This document shows positions 51,184 to 61,506 of a stretch of DNA of 64,000 nt, piece after piece (the stretch's first letter is position 1; each line of letters opens with the position of its first letter). The DNA comes from CAG-411 sp050875145 (GTDB taxonomy: Bacteria; Bacillota; Clostridia; Lachnospirales; Lachnospiraceae), in the NCBI GenBank assembly GCA_050875145.1, contig JBNMLH010000004.1:171441-235440 (forward strand), given 5' to 3'. The notes under the pieces are model-generated. The model had not been told where the DNA came from, did not search any database, and worked only from the letters and a program-made list of their open reading frames with translations. Both the position numbers and the translations under genes were made by a program.

Positions 51184-52680
51184 ATGGAGAGTGTCACTTT
51201 TGCAGAACGATTAAAAGAAGCAATGAGTAACAAGGGGATGAAGCAAGTTGATTTGCTTCGATTGGCAGAAGCGAAAGAGATAAAGCTTGGTAAGAGTCAG
51301 GTTAGCCAATATGTAAGTGGAAAAGCTGTGCCAAGAGAAAACATTGGTACATTTCTAGCGAATGTATTGGATGTGGATATGGAATGGTTATATGGAAAAA
51401 AGCAAAAAGAGGATAAAAAGATAAATGTGTCCAAACAATATGGTTCAGTAGAAAGGGGAAGTACAATGCGTACATTTAAAAAATCAACAAAATTAGATCA
51501 TGTATTATATGATGTAAGAGGTCCTGTAGTAGATGAAGCAAGTAGAATGGAAGAAGCTGGAACACATGTATTAAAATTAAATATTGGAAATCCAGCACCT
51601 TTTGGTTTCCGTACACCGGATGAAGTTGTATATGACATGCAGCGACAGTTAGTAGATTGTGAAGGCTATTCAGCTTCAAAGGGACTTTTTTCTGCCAGAA
51701 AGGCAATTATGCAATATGCGCAAATTAAAGGTTTACCAAATGTTTCTGTGGAGGATATTTATACAGGAAATGGTGTCAGTGAATTGATTAACCTAAGTAT
51801 GTCTGCATTGCTTGACAACGGAGATGAAGTGTTGGTTCCTGCACCGGATTATCCGCTTTGGACCGCCTGCGTTACTTTAGCAGGAGGAAAAGCGGTTCAT
51901 TATATTTGTGATGAAGAGTCAGAATGGTATCCTGATATAGAGGATATGAGAAAGAAGATTACAGATAAAACAAAGGCAATTGTTATTATTAATCCGAACA
52001 ATCCAACAGGTGCATTGTATCCGAGAGAAGTGCTACAGGATATTGTGCAACTTGCCAGAGAACATCAGCTTATTATTTTTTCTGATGAGATTTATGATCG
52101 TTTGGTAATGGATGGTGAGGAACACATATCTATTGCTTCTATGGCACCAGATGTATTTTGTGTAACCTTTAGTGGTTTGTCAAAATCCCATATGATTGCC
52201 GGTTATCGAATTGGTTGGATGGTACTAAGTGGAAACAAAAATGTTGCAAAAGATTATATTGAGGGATTGAATATGTTGTCCAATATGCGTTTATGTTCCA
52301 ATGTGCCTGCACAGTCTATCGTACAGACTGCATTAGGAGGACATCAAAGTGTGAATAACTATATTGTCCCAGGGGGAAGAATTTACGAACAGAGAGAATA
52401 TATATATAAAGCGTTAAATGACTTGCCGGGTGTAAGTGCTGTAAAACCAAAAGCTGCATTTTATATTTTCCCTAAGATTGATACGAAAAAGTTCAATATA
52501 GTAGATGATGAAAAGTTTGCATTAGACTTATTAAGAGAGAAAAAGATTTTGATTGTGCATGGCGGTGGATTTAACTGGGAGCAGCCAGATCATTTTCGAG
52601 TTGTGTATTTGCCACGTATTGAAGTGTTAAAAGATGCAATCGAAAAAATGGGTGATTTTCTTAGTTATTATAGACAATAA
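51184..52680 (+). CDS. Cro/CI-type HTH fused to class I aminotransferase
   Basis: 498 aa. Residues about 1-70 are an XRE-type HTH (FAERLKEAMSNKGMKQVDLL, LGKSQVSQYVSGK). From about 95 onward the protein is a fold-type I PLP aminotransferase with LNIGNPAPFGFRTPDEVVYD, NPNNPTGALYP and the PLP lysine in SGLSKSHMIAGYRIGW. The enzyme part is closest to AlaA-type alanine/glutamate-pyruvate transaminases. The layout differs from MocR/PdxR regulators, which carry a GntR-type winged helix. AAAGGAGG precedes the ATG. The protein may both transaminate and regulate, perhaps its own gene. Confidence 0.88.
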   Translation: MESVTFAERLKEAMSNKGMKQVDLLRLAEAKEIKLGKSQVSQYVSGKAVPRENIGTFLANVLDVDMEWLYGKKQKEDKKINVSKQYGSVERGSTMRTFKKSTKLDHVLYDVRGPVVDEASRMEEAGTHVLKLNIGNPAPFGFRTPDEVVYDMQRQLVDCEGYSASKGLFSARKAIMQYAQIKGLPNVSVEDIYTGNGVSELINLSMSALLDNGDEVLVPAPDYPLWTACVTLAGGKAVHYICDEESEWYPDIEDMRKKITDKTKAIVIINPNNPTGALYPREVLQDIVQLAREHQLIIFSDEIYDRLVMDGEEHISIASMAPDVFCVTFSGLSKSHMIAGYRIGWMVLSGNKNVAKDYIEGLNMLSNMRLCSNVPAQSIVQTALGGHQSVNNYIVPGGRIYEQREYIYKALNDLPGVSAVKPKAAFYIFPKIDTKKFNIVDDEKFALDLLREKKILIVHGGGFNWEQPDHFRVVYLPRIEVLKDAIEKMGDFLSYYRQ

Positions 52681-52733
52681 AGTGTATATTTTGCCATGAA
52701 AAAATAGAATACAAAGGATAGTTTTACTTTTAA

Positions 52734-52776
52734 AAAGAAGATGTAGCAGGATAGAACATCTTCTTTCTTTTGTTTT
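52734..52776 (+). terminator. Terminator of the HTH-aminotransferase gene
   Basis: AAAGAAGATGT pairs with ACATCTTCTTT; a T-rich tract follows. Confidence 0.9.
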
Positions 52777-52916
52777 ACACAGATAATGAGTCAAAGGATA
52801 GGTAGAGTGAACTGTAACGAGTGAGAATTTAATGATTGGTGTAAATATTGTTGTGGTTTCCATACATAATCTTTTTGTGTTATACTAAAAGTAATAGCAG
52901 GAAGGAGTGCATTTAT

Positions 52917-54530
52917 ATGGGAGTATATTTTAATCCGAGTAATGAGAGTTTTACACAAGCAAAGAACAGCAGGATTTATATTGATAAAACAGGATTAATC
53001 CAAGAATTAAATATGAGATTATCTACAGAGGATAAATGTATTGCAGTAAGCCATGCAAGACGATTTGGAAAATCCCATGCTGCGGGAATGATAGATGCCT
53101 ATTATAGTCTTGGCTGCGATTCTACCAAACTATTTGAGAATACAGAGATTGCCAAGTGTGCGGATTTTAAGAAGTATATGAATCAGTATAATGTAATTCA
53201 TCTTGATATTTCATCTTTTTGGGATTTTTACAAAGAGAATATTGTGGAGAAGATTACAGAGTATGTATATAAAGATTTTAGAAAAGATATTGGCGAGGAA
53301 TTGGATTACGGGGATTGTTTTAGTTATGTGTTGATGTCTGTTTATCAAATGACGGGTATTCCTTTTGTTATTATTATTGATGAATGGGATTGTGTCATCC
53401 GAAACAACCAAGATCAGGATTTGATCCACAAATATCTGCAGTTCCTTCATTCCTTGTTTAAATCAGAGGAATCTAAGTCATTCCTTGCCTTGGCATATAT
53501 TACTGGGATTTTGCCGATTAAGAAAATTGTGGATGAATCGGCATTGAATAATTTTGATGAGTTTACAATGTTGAAATCAAGTCCTATTACGGAATATTAT
53601 GGATTTACGGAAAGTGAAGTGCGAACATTATGCGAGCAGTACAATATGGACTTTGAAACAACAAAGGCATGGTATAATGGGTATTTGATAGATGGTATGC
53701 ATATGTATAATCCAAATTCAGTAGCTATGGCAATGAAGAAAAGGGATTTTGCTTCTTACTGGAAGAATACATCCTCTTTTGCATCCATTAACACATTTAT
53801 CAATATGAATTATGCGGGGTTAAAAGAGGATGTTTTGACAATGCTTTCCGGTGGGAAGGTAATGGTTGAGACAGAGTCGTTTCAAAATGATTTATTTGAA
53901 ATCCATTCCAAAGATGATGCATTAACTGCACTGATTCATTTAGGATATTTAGGATACGATGCCGATCGCGGATGTGTATATATTCCAAACTATGAGGTTG
54001 CTAAGGCGTTTCAGATGGCACTGAAGACGGGAGCATGGGGCGAAATTGCAAAAACCATTTCCAGATGTGATGAATTACTGATGGCAACGATAGATGGGGA
54101 AGTAGAAAAAGTAGCGGAAATCGTGGAACTGGCACATGAAACGTATACATCTGTGCTTAATTACAATGATGAAAACTCTTTAAGTTGTGTACTTACCATG
54201 GCGTATTTTACCGCACCGGGATATTATGAAATTATTCGGGAACATCCAGCGGGAAAAGGATATGCAGATTTTATCTTTAAGCCAAGAGCCAATGCAGGTT
54301 GGAGACCTGCAATGGTCGTGGAGTTAAAATATAATCAGTCCGCAGATACTGCAATTAAACAGATTAAAGAGAAAAGATACCATGGGGCGTTATCCGGATA
54401 CAACGATAAGATACTTTTGGTTGGAATCAATTATGATATAGATGGAAAAGATAAGAAACATCATACTTGCGCGATAGAAGAATATAAGAGGGATGACGAA
54501 AAAATATTTACACAGAAAGATAAGAAATAA
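52917..54530 (+). CDS. AAA-ATPase-like / PD-(D/E)XK nuclease superfamily protein
   Basis: 537 aa from the ATG at 52917, with GGAAGGAG eight to fifteen bases upstream; the frame is open back to 52848. The N-terminal AAA-ATPase-like region (pfam09820 type) has YIDKTGLIQELN, ARRFGKSHAAGM as Walker A-like and VIIIDEWDCVI as Walker B. The C-terminus has the nuclease-like block ADFIFKPR and MVVELKYNQSADTA (D...ExK). Many copies of this family exist in gut Firmicutes and Bacteroidetes; the role is unknown, with defence or mobile-element links suspected. It stands 21 bp before the type I restriction genes. Confidence 0.85.
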   Translation: MGVYFNPSNESFTQAKNSRIYIDKTGLIQELNMRLSTEDKCIAVSHARRFGKSHAAGMIDAYYSLGCDSTKLFENTEIAKCADFKKYMNQYNVIHLDISSFWDFYKENIVEKITEYVYKDFRKDIGEELDYGDCFSYVLMSVYQMTGIPFVIIIDEWDCVIRNNQDQDLIHKYLQFLHSLFKSEESKSFLALAYITGILPIKKIVDESALNNFDEFTMLKSSPITEYYGFTESEVRTLCEQYNMDFETTKAWYNGYLIDGMHMYNPNSVAMAMKKRDFASYWKNTSSFASINTFINMNYAGLKEDVLTMLSGGKVMVETESFQNDLFEIHSKDDALTALIHLGYLGYDADRGCVYIPNYEVAKAFQMALKTGAWGEIAKTISRCDELLMATIDGEVEKVAEIVELAHETYTSVLNYNDENSLSCVLTMAYFTAPGYYEIIREHPAGKGYADFIFKPRANAGWRPAMVVELKYNQSADTAIKQIKEKRYHGALSGYNDKILLVGINYDIDGKDKKHHTCAIEEYKRDDEKIFTQKDKK

Positions 54531-54551
54531 ATTGAATGAAAGGACAAACGT

Positions 54552-56008
54552 ATGATTACAAGTGAGTTAAGAAACAAAATAGATCGAATATGGGAAATAT
54601 TCTGGACTGGAGGTATTACAAATCCTTTAGATGTGATTGAACAGTTTACCTATTTGCTCTTTATTAAGCAGTTAGATGATGTTGAAACAACCAAGGAAAA
54701 TGAAGCCAATTTTTTAGGAGTAGAGTATGAAACCATGTTTCCAGGAGAATGTCAGAAATATCATTGGAGTAAGTTTAAGAATCTTGGTTCGGCGGATGAG
54801 ATGTATGAACTAGTTTTAAATGGTGTGTTTCCGTTCATTAAAAACTTACACCAAGATGGTGATTCTGCCTACGCAAGATACATGGGGATGCAATTTTCAA
54901 GATTCCGACTGCAGCCATGCTATCAAAAATTGTGGATGGAATTGATCAGTTGAAATTGGGAGATGAAGATTCTAAGGGTGATTTATATGAGTATTTACTT
55001 TCTAAGGTAGCTACTGCAGGTACAAATGGACAGTTTAGAACACCAAGACACATTATAAAAATGATGGTTTCTTTGGTAAAACCCAAACCAGAGGATACGA
55101 TCATAGACCCTGCAATGGGTTCAGCAGGTTTCCTTATTGAAGCACAGAGTTATTTACGAGAGAACCATGCAGATATGTTCTTAAACGAGAAAAGTCGTGA
55201 GCATTTCAACAATACCATGTTTTTTGGTAACGATATGGACAGAACAATGCTTAGAATTGGAGCTATGAACATGCTGCTTCATGGGGGAGAAAATCCGAAT
55301 ATTTCTTATTGTGATAGCTTATCAGAGCAAAATACAGATGTAGAAAAATATAGCTTAATCCTTGCGAATCCCCCTTTTAAGGGAAGTTTGGATTATGAAG
55401 CAGTATCTGGGGATTTATTAAAGGTAACAAAGACAAAGAAAACAGAACTTCTTTTCCTTGCTTTGTTTTTGCGTATCTTGAAAAAAGGAGGAGGAGCGGC
55501 AGTTATTGTTCCGGATGGTGTTCTGTTCGGCAGTAGTAATGCACATAAAAAGATTAGAAAAGAAATTGTGGATCATAACAAACTAAATGCAGTAATTTCT
55601 ATGCCAAGTGGGGTTTTTAAGCCTTATGCAGGAGTATCTACAGCGATTCTTATTTTTACCAAAACCGGTTCTGGTGGAACGGATAAGGTGTGGTTCTATG
55701 ATATGAAAGCAGATGGATATAGTTTGGATGACAAACGGCAAGAGGTTGCGGATAATGACATACCAGATATCATAGAAAGGTTTCATCATCTGGATGCGGA
55801 GTCTGAGCGAGCTAGAACGGAGCAGAGTTTCCTTATTCCGGTAGAAGAAATTGTTGCGAATAATTATGACCTTTCAATCAATCGATATAAGGAAATAGTT
55901 TATGAGCCAGTTCAATATGAACCTACAGAAGTGATTATGGAAAAAATTGATAATCTGGAAAAAGAGATTCAGACGGAATTTGCGGAACTAAAGAAGCTCT
56001 TAAGTTAG
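54552..56008 (+). pseudogene. hsdM: Type I restriction-modification methyltransferase subunit, frameshifted
   Basis: Two frames together make a complete HsdM of about 485 aa. The first (54552-54953) has the N-terminal helical domain (WTGGITNPLDVIEQFTYLLF). The second, in frame from about 54898, has QFRTPRHIIKMMV, the SAM motif IDPAMGSAGFL and the catalytic NPPF. The break is at GGGG (54894-54897): five Gs would restore YMGDAIFKIPTAAML. A one-base change in a G run could be a sequencing error, a fixed mutation or a phase-variable switch. Without HsdM the system cannot modify DNA. Confidence 0.88.
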
Positions 56009-56129
56009 ATAGAATGTTAAGCTTTCTATACTTGTCTGTGATAATAAGTATAGAGAAAGAGAAGAAGAGGAAAGACAAGAAAAATTGGGCTGATAAAAAA
56101 TAAATTCGGATTTGTAGGGGAGAATAAAG

Positions 56130-56585
56130 ATGGAAATGAAAGATTGGATTCAAATTGTTGTTGAAATTATTGGAAATGGAATTGTATTAGCTATATTTGG
56201 AAAATGGCTTGATTTAAAACTAAAAAAAGCTGAGAGAAAAGAAGAATTGCACTCTTCTACAGTAAAATCTTTTTATGATGAACTGATAAAGCTAAATAAA
56301 GCTCTAATTAAGGTTAACTCTACAGTTCAAATGAAAAAAATAGGAGATATTAATATAATACTACAGTTGCTAGAAGAAAATGTATTAATGCAATGGATTG
56401 AGATTATTACAATATATGATACATACGAATATGAACTAAAGAGTTTTGAGAAAGAGTACAGAGAACTAGAACAAGCATGGAATGATTTTACTATTCAAAC
56501 TATTCCACAGATGTGTGGCGAGAAACTGGACGAGTTTAAGAAAAAGAACAAAAAATTGATTGAAGTTGTAAATAGAAAGTATTAA
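56130..56585 (+). CDS. Membrane-anchored coiled-coil protein inside the hsd locus, hypothetical
   Basis: 151 aa. One N-terminal hydrophobic helix (about 7-25, IVVEIIGNGIVLAIFGKWLD) is followed by a charged helical body. It lies between hsdM and hsdS, a place where accessory genes are often inserted. GTAGGGGAG precedes the ATG. The family is not recognised. The codon use (AAA, ATA-rich) is more AT-rich than the hsd genes around it. Confidence 0.6.
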   Translation: MEMKDWIQIVVEIIGNGIVLAIFGKWLDLKLKKAERKEELHSSTVKSFYDELIKLNKALIKVNSTVQMKKIGDINIILQLLEENVLMQWIEIITIYDTYEYELKSFEKEYRELEQAWNDFTIQTIPQMCGEKLDEFKKKNKKLIEVVNRKY

Positions 56586-56611
56586 TCGGAATTTTTGTAG
56601 GGATGAGATAG

Positions 56612-57712
56612 ATGGAATATACGAAGTTAAAGTGCATAAATCAATATAAAAGTGAAAGCGTAAATCCAGCAAAGACTCCTGATACTGTTTTTGAGATGTA
56701 TAGTGTCCCTATATATGAAACTGGTCATCCAGAGTATTTGCGTGGCGATGAGATTGCTTCAAACAAAGCAGTAGTTCAGAAAAATGATATTCTACTTTGT
56801 AAGATTAATCCAAGGATTAACCGAGTATGGATTGTATCTGATGAGTCAGACAAGATGAACATTGCTTCGTCAGAATGGATAGTAATTAGAAATAGTGAAT
56901 ATAATCCAGAGTTTTTGGCATGGTACTTTAGAACTTCTAAGTTTCAAAAACTTATGACCAGTGAGGTTACAGGTATCGGTGGGTCATTAACAAGAGCACA
57001 GCCTAGGTGTGTAGCTGAATATCCAGTCCCTGTCTTAGATAGAGTTAAGCAGGATGAAATTGTTGATATTCTCAATAAATGTAAGTTGGTTCTAGAGTCA
57101 CGAAAGCAGGAATTGACTGCCTTAGATGACCTCATTAAAGCCTGATTTGTCGAGCTGTTTGGAGATCCTGTTGCAAATGATAAAGGTTGGAAAACTAAGC
57201 CTTTATTGGAGATGGGAAAGTGTAAGAATGGAATGAATTTTCGTTATAATGATAGTGGTGTTGAGGTAAATTGCTTAGGTGTTGGAGACTTTAAGGATTT
57301 ATCCATTATAGATAATACAGAAGAGCTTCCCATAGTATCATTAAACGAGATGCCATCAGAAGAATACTTATTAAAAGATGGAGATATAGTGTTTGTACGT
57401 TCTAATGGAAATAAGGATTTAGTAGGAAGAAGTTTGGCGGTATATCCGGGAAACTTGCCAACGACATTCAGCGGATTTTGTATTAGGTACAGAAAGCATG
57501 ATGATGAAATTACAGTTCCATATTTATTAAGGGCTTTGAAGATGGAATCAATGCGAAGAAAAATGGCAGGACGTGGTGCTAATATTCAAAATTTAAATCA
57601 ACAGAGACTAGGAACATTAGTAATCCCTGTACCACCAATAGAACTTCAAAACCAATTTGCTGATTTCGTCAAACAAGTCGACAAATCAAAGTTGTACTTC
57701 AGAAAGCTTTAA
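56612..57712 (+). pseudogene. hsdS: Type I restriction specificity subunit, interrupted
   Basis: Two target-recognition halves lie in one frame, separated by TGA (57143-57145). The text around it, LIKA-stop-FVELFGDP, matches the conserved KxRFVELFGDP junction, so CGA to TGA is the likely change. A second lesion follows near 57684: adding one A would turn DKSKLYFRKL into DKSKVVLQKAL, the expected C-terminal helix. Even then the end departs from normal HsdS. The two halves could be made as separate half-subunits, but the protein is probably non-functional. Confidence 0.82.
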
Positions 57713-57828
57713 ATAAAATCTATCGAGTATTTACTATATTTAACTTGGATTTTGTGTATCGTGTTGCCCGATGTACTGTAACCGAACAAAAGAATAATTT
57801 ATAATAAAAAAACAAATGGGGTGAGGTT

Positions 57829-60800
57829 TTGGAAACTAATTTTGATTATCTTTTAGAAAAAAGTGAATATGCCTATTTTGCCAAACAAGCTGTGGAGGCA
57901 GAGAAAAGTATTACAATTTCGCCAGCTACTTGTGCGATTCTTTCAAGACGTGCATTAGAGTTAGCCGTAAGGTTTGTCTATTCGCATGATGCAGAGTTGT
58001 CGTTGCCGTATCGAGATAATGTTTCGAGCTTGATTCATGAACATACATTCAGAAATATTATTGAACCAAGATTGTTTCCTATGCTTAAGTACACCATTCA
58101 TCTTGGTAATGTGGCAGTTCATACGAATAACAGTATCAAGAGAGACGAAGCTATTATTGCACTTCGTGACCTCTTTGAGTTCTGCGACTGGATTGATTAT
58201 TCCTATTCGGCAGAATATTGTGAGAAAACATATGATGAATCGCTTCTGGCAAGTGGAGATGAGAAGCGTGTAAAGACGGATGAATTAAAACAGTTATACG
58301 AAAATCTAAGCAGTAGGGACAAAAAGCTGGAAAGTATTCTGAAAGAAAACGAAGAACTGCGTAAGCAAATGGCGAAACAGCGTAGTTACAATACACAGAC
58401 GCGTGAATTTCATGTGGATCAGATAAGCGAAGCTGGAACCAGAAAGAAATATATTGATGTTGCACTCAAAGAAGCTGGTTGGATAATTGGCAAGAACGTT
58501 ACAGAAGAAGAACCAGTGACAGGTATGCCAAATGCTACTGGTACAGGTTATGTAGATTATGTCCTTTGGGGAAAAGATAATCTGCCATTGGCAGTAGTGG
58601 AAGCGAAAAAAGCGTCGGTAGATCCAATGGTAGGAAGTCAGCAGGCAAAACTTTATGCGGATTGTCTACAGAATAAGTATGGCAGAAGACCTCTGATTTT
58701 TACGACCAATGGTTTCGAGTTCTTCTATACGAATGACTTTATGGGGTATCCAAGGCGTGAAGTTTCTGGATTTTTCACGCAAGAAGAATTGCAGCTTGAG
58801 ATGGATGGCCGTAAGCAACGCATTCCATTGGAAAATATCAAGATAAATGATGATATAACGAATCGACCATATCAGAAAGAAGCGGTAACAGCAGTTTGTG
58901 ATGCCATTATGAATCAGCATCGAAAAATGTTGATTGTACAGGCAACTGGTTCTGGTAAGACTAGAGTAAGTATCAGTATTGTGGATATATTAAGACGTCA
59001 TAATTATGTGAAAAACATTTTATTTTTGGCAGATAGAACGGCGCTTGTGAAGCAAGCAAAGAAGAATTATACCAATTTACTTCCAGACTTGTCTTGTTGT
59101 AATCTTTTAGACAGCAAAGAGGATCCGGAAGCGTGCAGGATGATTTTTTCTACTTATCCTACTATGATGAATGCCATAGATGAAAAGAAAAATAAGTATG
59201 GTGAGAGATTGTTTCATCCAGGACATTTTCAACTTATAATATGCGATGAGGTGCATCGAAGCATCTACAAAAAATATCAGGAAATCTTTGCATATTTCGA
59301 TGCAATGTTACTGGGTATGACAGCAACTCCGAAGAACGAAATTGACAAGAATACATATGGCATTTTTGACCTTGAGCGTGGTGTGCCAACGTTTGCTTAT
59401 GAATTGGAAAAAGCGGTAGAAGAAGGTTATTTGGTCAATTATTCTACTTTGGAATATAAGACTAAAATTATGGAAGAGGGAATTCATTATGATGACCTGT
59501 CAGATGAGGAAAAAGAAGAGTATGAGAAAACGTTTAAAACGGATGACATGGTAGGGAATGATATATCCGGTTCTGCTATAAATACATGGCTTTTCAATGA
59601 GAATACAATAGATAAAGTTCTGAAAGAACTTATGGAGAAAGGATTGAAAATCGAAGGTGGAGATAAGCTGGGTAAGACGATTATTTTTGCTAAGAATAGC
59701 TTGCATGCACAGGCTATTGTGGAACGATTTCATAAATTGTTTCCAGAATGTGGAGGAGATTTTATTAAGCAGATGGATTACAGCATAAAATATTGCGATT
59801 CTCTTATAGATGAATTTAGTACGAAAGATAAAATGCCGCAAATTGCGGTATCGGTAGATATGCTGGATACTGGTATTGATATTCCGGAAATTCTAAATCT
59901 TGTTTTTTTCAAAAAAGTAAGGAGTTATGCTAAGTTTTGGCAGATGATAGGTCGTGGAACTCGTCTATGTCCGAATCTTTTGGGAGAGGGGCTGGATAAA
60001 GAACGATTTCTTATCTTTGATTTTTGTAATAACTTTGAATATTTCCGCGTGAATACAAATGGAGCAGAGAATGGTATTGCAGAATCGCTTAGTGAGAAAA
60101 TTTACAATACAAAAGCTCAGATTGTCAGAGAACTGCAAACTCCACCATATACATCAGATGCTTCTTATGTGGCATATCGTGCGGAGCTGGTAGACCGGTT
60201 ACAGGGTGCAGTCATTGAACTAAACGATAACAGTTTTTTGGTAAAGAGACATTTGCGTTATGTGGAAATATTTCGAACGTTAGCGGCGTGGAATTCTCTT
60301 GAAACCATGGAGATTTCGGATATCAAAGAGCATATTGCTCCTTTAATCAAGCCTGAGAAAGAAGATGAGCTGACTCGTAGATTTGATTATCTGGTGTACA
60401 GCATTGACCTTGGTCTGCTCCAGAGCAAGAGTGTACAGAATTCGGTAAATATAGTGGTACAGACTGCGGAACAGTTATCTGCTAAGTATTCGATTCCGCA
60501 GGTAGAAAAGCAGAAGGATATTATCGAAAAGGTACAGACTACGGAATTCTGGGATAGTGTTACGATTATTGAACTGGAAACAGTACGAACGGCAATGAGA
60601 GGCCTGCTTCAGTATTTGGATAAAGTTCGTAGAAAAATCTATTACACGAATTTTACGGATACCATTATAGATTCTACAGAAGGTGAGCCAATATATGTGG
60701 GAAACGACCTTAAAAACTATCGCAAAAAGGTCGAGTTTTATCTCAAAGAACATAGTGACAGACTTTCTGTATATAAGCTGAGAAATAATAAGAAACTTAC

Positions 60801-61179
60801 GGAAGCAGATATAAAAGAATTAGAAGAAATCTTATGGACGGAACTTGGTTCGAAAGAGGATTATAAAAAGGAATATGGAGAGACATCTATAGGGCAGTTG
60901 GTTCGAAAAATCGTGGGTGTAGACAGAGCAGCCGTAAACGAAGCATTTAGCGAATTCCTTACAGAAGAACGTCTGAACCTTAATCAGATGCGTTTTGTAA
61001 ATTTGATTGTTGATTATATTGTTGCCAATGGAAATATTGATGACAATAAAGTTCTCATGGGAGAGCCATTTAAGTCAGTCGGAAGCATTACTTCCTTGTT
61101 CAAAGACGATATGGGAACAGCAAAACAGATTATGGAAGTGGTGGCTGAGATTAAGCGTAATTCGGAAGAAATCGCATAA
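57829..61179 (+). CDS. hsdR: Type I restriction endonuclease subunit R
   Basis: 1116 aa from a TTG preceded by GGGGTGAGG; no in-frame ATG fits better. An N-terminal DUF4145-like region (1-130) leads to a PD-(D/E)XK nuclease (Asp243, Glu258-Ala-Lys260 in VVEAKKA), then superfamily II helicase motifs: QATGSGKTR (371-379), ICDEVHR (DEVH 473-476), GMTATP and QMIGRGTR. The C-terminal domain is helical, for binding the M/S complex. The frame is intact throughout although both partners are broken. A restriction subunit without M and S is harmless, so it may be silent or await repair of the frames. Confidence 0.9.
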   Translation: METNFDYLLEKSEYAYFAKQAVEAEKSITISPATCAILSRRALELAVRFVYSHDAELSLPYRDNVSSLIHEHTFRNIIEPRLFPMLKYTIHLGNVAVHTNNSIKRDEAIIALRDLFEFCDWIDYSYSAEYCEKTYDESLLASGDEKRVKTDELKQLYENLSSRDKKLESILKENEELRKQMAKQRSYNTQTREFHVDQISEAGTRKKYIDVALKEAGWIIGKNVTEEEPVTGMPNATGTGYVDYVLWGKDNLPLAVVEAKKASVDPMVGSQQAKLYADCLQNKYGRRPLIFTTNGFEFFYTNDFMGYPRREVSGFFTQEELQLEMDGRKQRIPLENIKINDDITNRPYQKEAVTAVCDAIMNQHRKMLIVQATGSGKTRVSISIVDILRRHNYVKNILFLADRTALVKQAKKNYTNLLPDLSCCNLLDSKEDPEACRMIFSTYPTMMNAIDEKKNKYGERLFHPGHFQLIICDEVHRSIYKKYQEIFAYFDAMLLGMTATPKNEIDKNTYGIFDLERGVPTFAYELEKAVEEGYLVNYSTLEYKTKIMEEGIHYDDLSDEEKEEYEKTFKTDDMVGNDISGSAINTWLFNENTIDKVLKELMEKGLKIEGGDKLGKTIIFAKNSLHAQAIVERFHKLFPECGGDFIKQMDYSIKYCDSLIDEFSTKDKMPQIAVSVDMLDTGIDIPEILNLVFFKKVRSYAKFWQMIGRGTRLCPNLLGEGLDKERFLIFDFCNNFEYFRVNTNGAENGIAESLSEKIYNTKAQIVRELQTPPYTSDASYVAYRAELVDRLQGAVIELNDNSFLVKRHLRYVEIFRTLAAWNSLETMEISDIKEHIAPLIKPEKEDELTRRFDYLVYSIDLGLLQSKSVQNSVNIVVQTAEQLSAKYSIPQVEKQKDIIEKVQTTEFWDSVTIIELETVRTAMRGLLQYLDKVRRKIYYTNFTDTIIDSTEGEPIYVGNDLKNYRKKVEFYLKEHSDRLSVYKLRNNKKLTEADIKELEEILWTELGSKEDYKKEYGETSIGQLVRKIVGVDRAAVNEAFSEFLTEERLNLNQMRFVNLIVDYIVANGNIDDNKVLMGEPFKSVGSITSLFKDDMGTAKQIMEVVAEIKRNSEEIA

Positions 61180-61506
61180 AGCACTTCTTGAAGTCGAGGA
61201 TATTCACAAATCGCTTCGCTACTTGTTTATATAAAAGCGGCACTGCGTTTTCTTGAACTTTTATAAAACAAGGACAATACAAGGTAAAATCATTATACCT
61301 GCGAACAGTAGCAGAAAGGTATTTTTCGATATATAATGCGGGAAGAGCTTGTTACTTGCAAGAAAGAATAAATTCTATTATACTAGAACAGATTACACCG
61401 CTTACATGTAATGTTAGAGGATACATTATAAAAGAACAGTGCAAAGTTAAAAATGCGATTGACATGTTAAGATGGTTAGAGGATGTTTGATACAAAAGGA
61501 GAAGTT
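61180..61506. other. Intergenic region with dispersed repeat and orphan frame
   Basis: Holds GCTACTTGTTTATATAAAAG (61218-61237), the inverted match of the element at 21635-21655, with TCACAAATCGCTTCGC before it, resembling 19624-19646. From about 61261 an open frame (YLRTVAERYFSIYNAGRACY to LRWLEDV, stop 61489-61491) has no ATG start and no recognised family; it may be the tail of a lost gene. No S-box or T-box motif is evident before the methionine gene. Confidence 0.5.

Noticed and set aside
57143..57145. TGA in hsdS as a selenocysteine codon
   Set aside because: The homologous position is Arg (CGA), no SECIS-like hairpin follows, and a second frameshift lies downstream.
61180..61506. SAM or T-box riboswitch before the methionine gene
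   Set aside because: None of the conserved blocks of these classes could be found in the gap.
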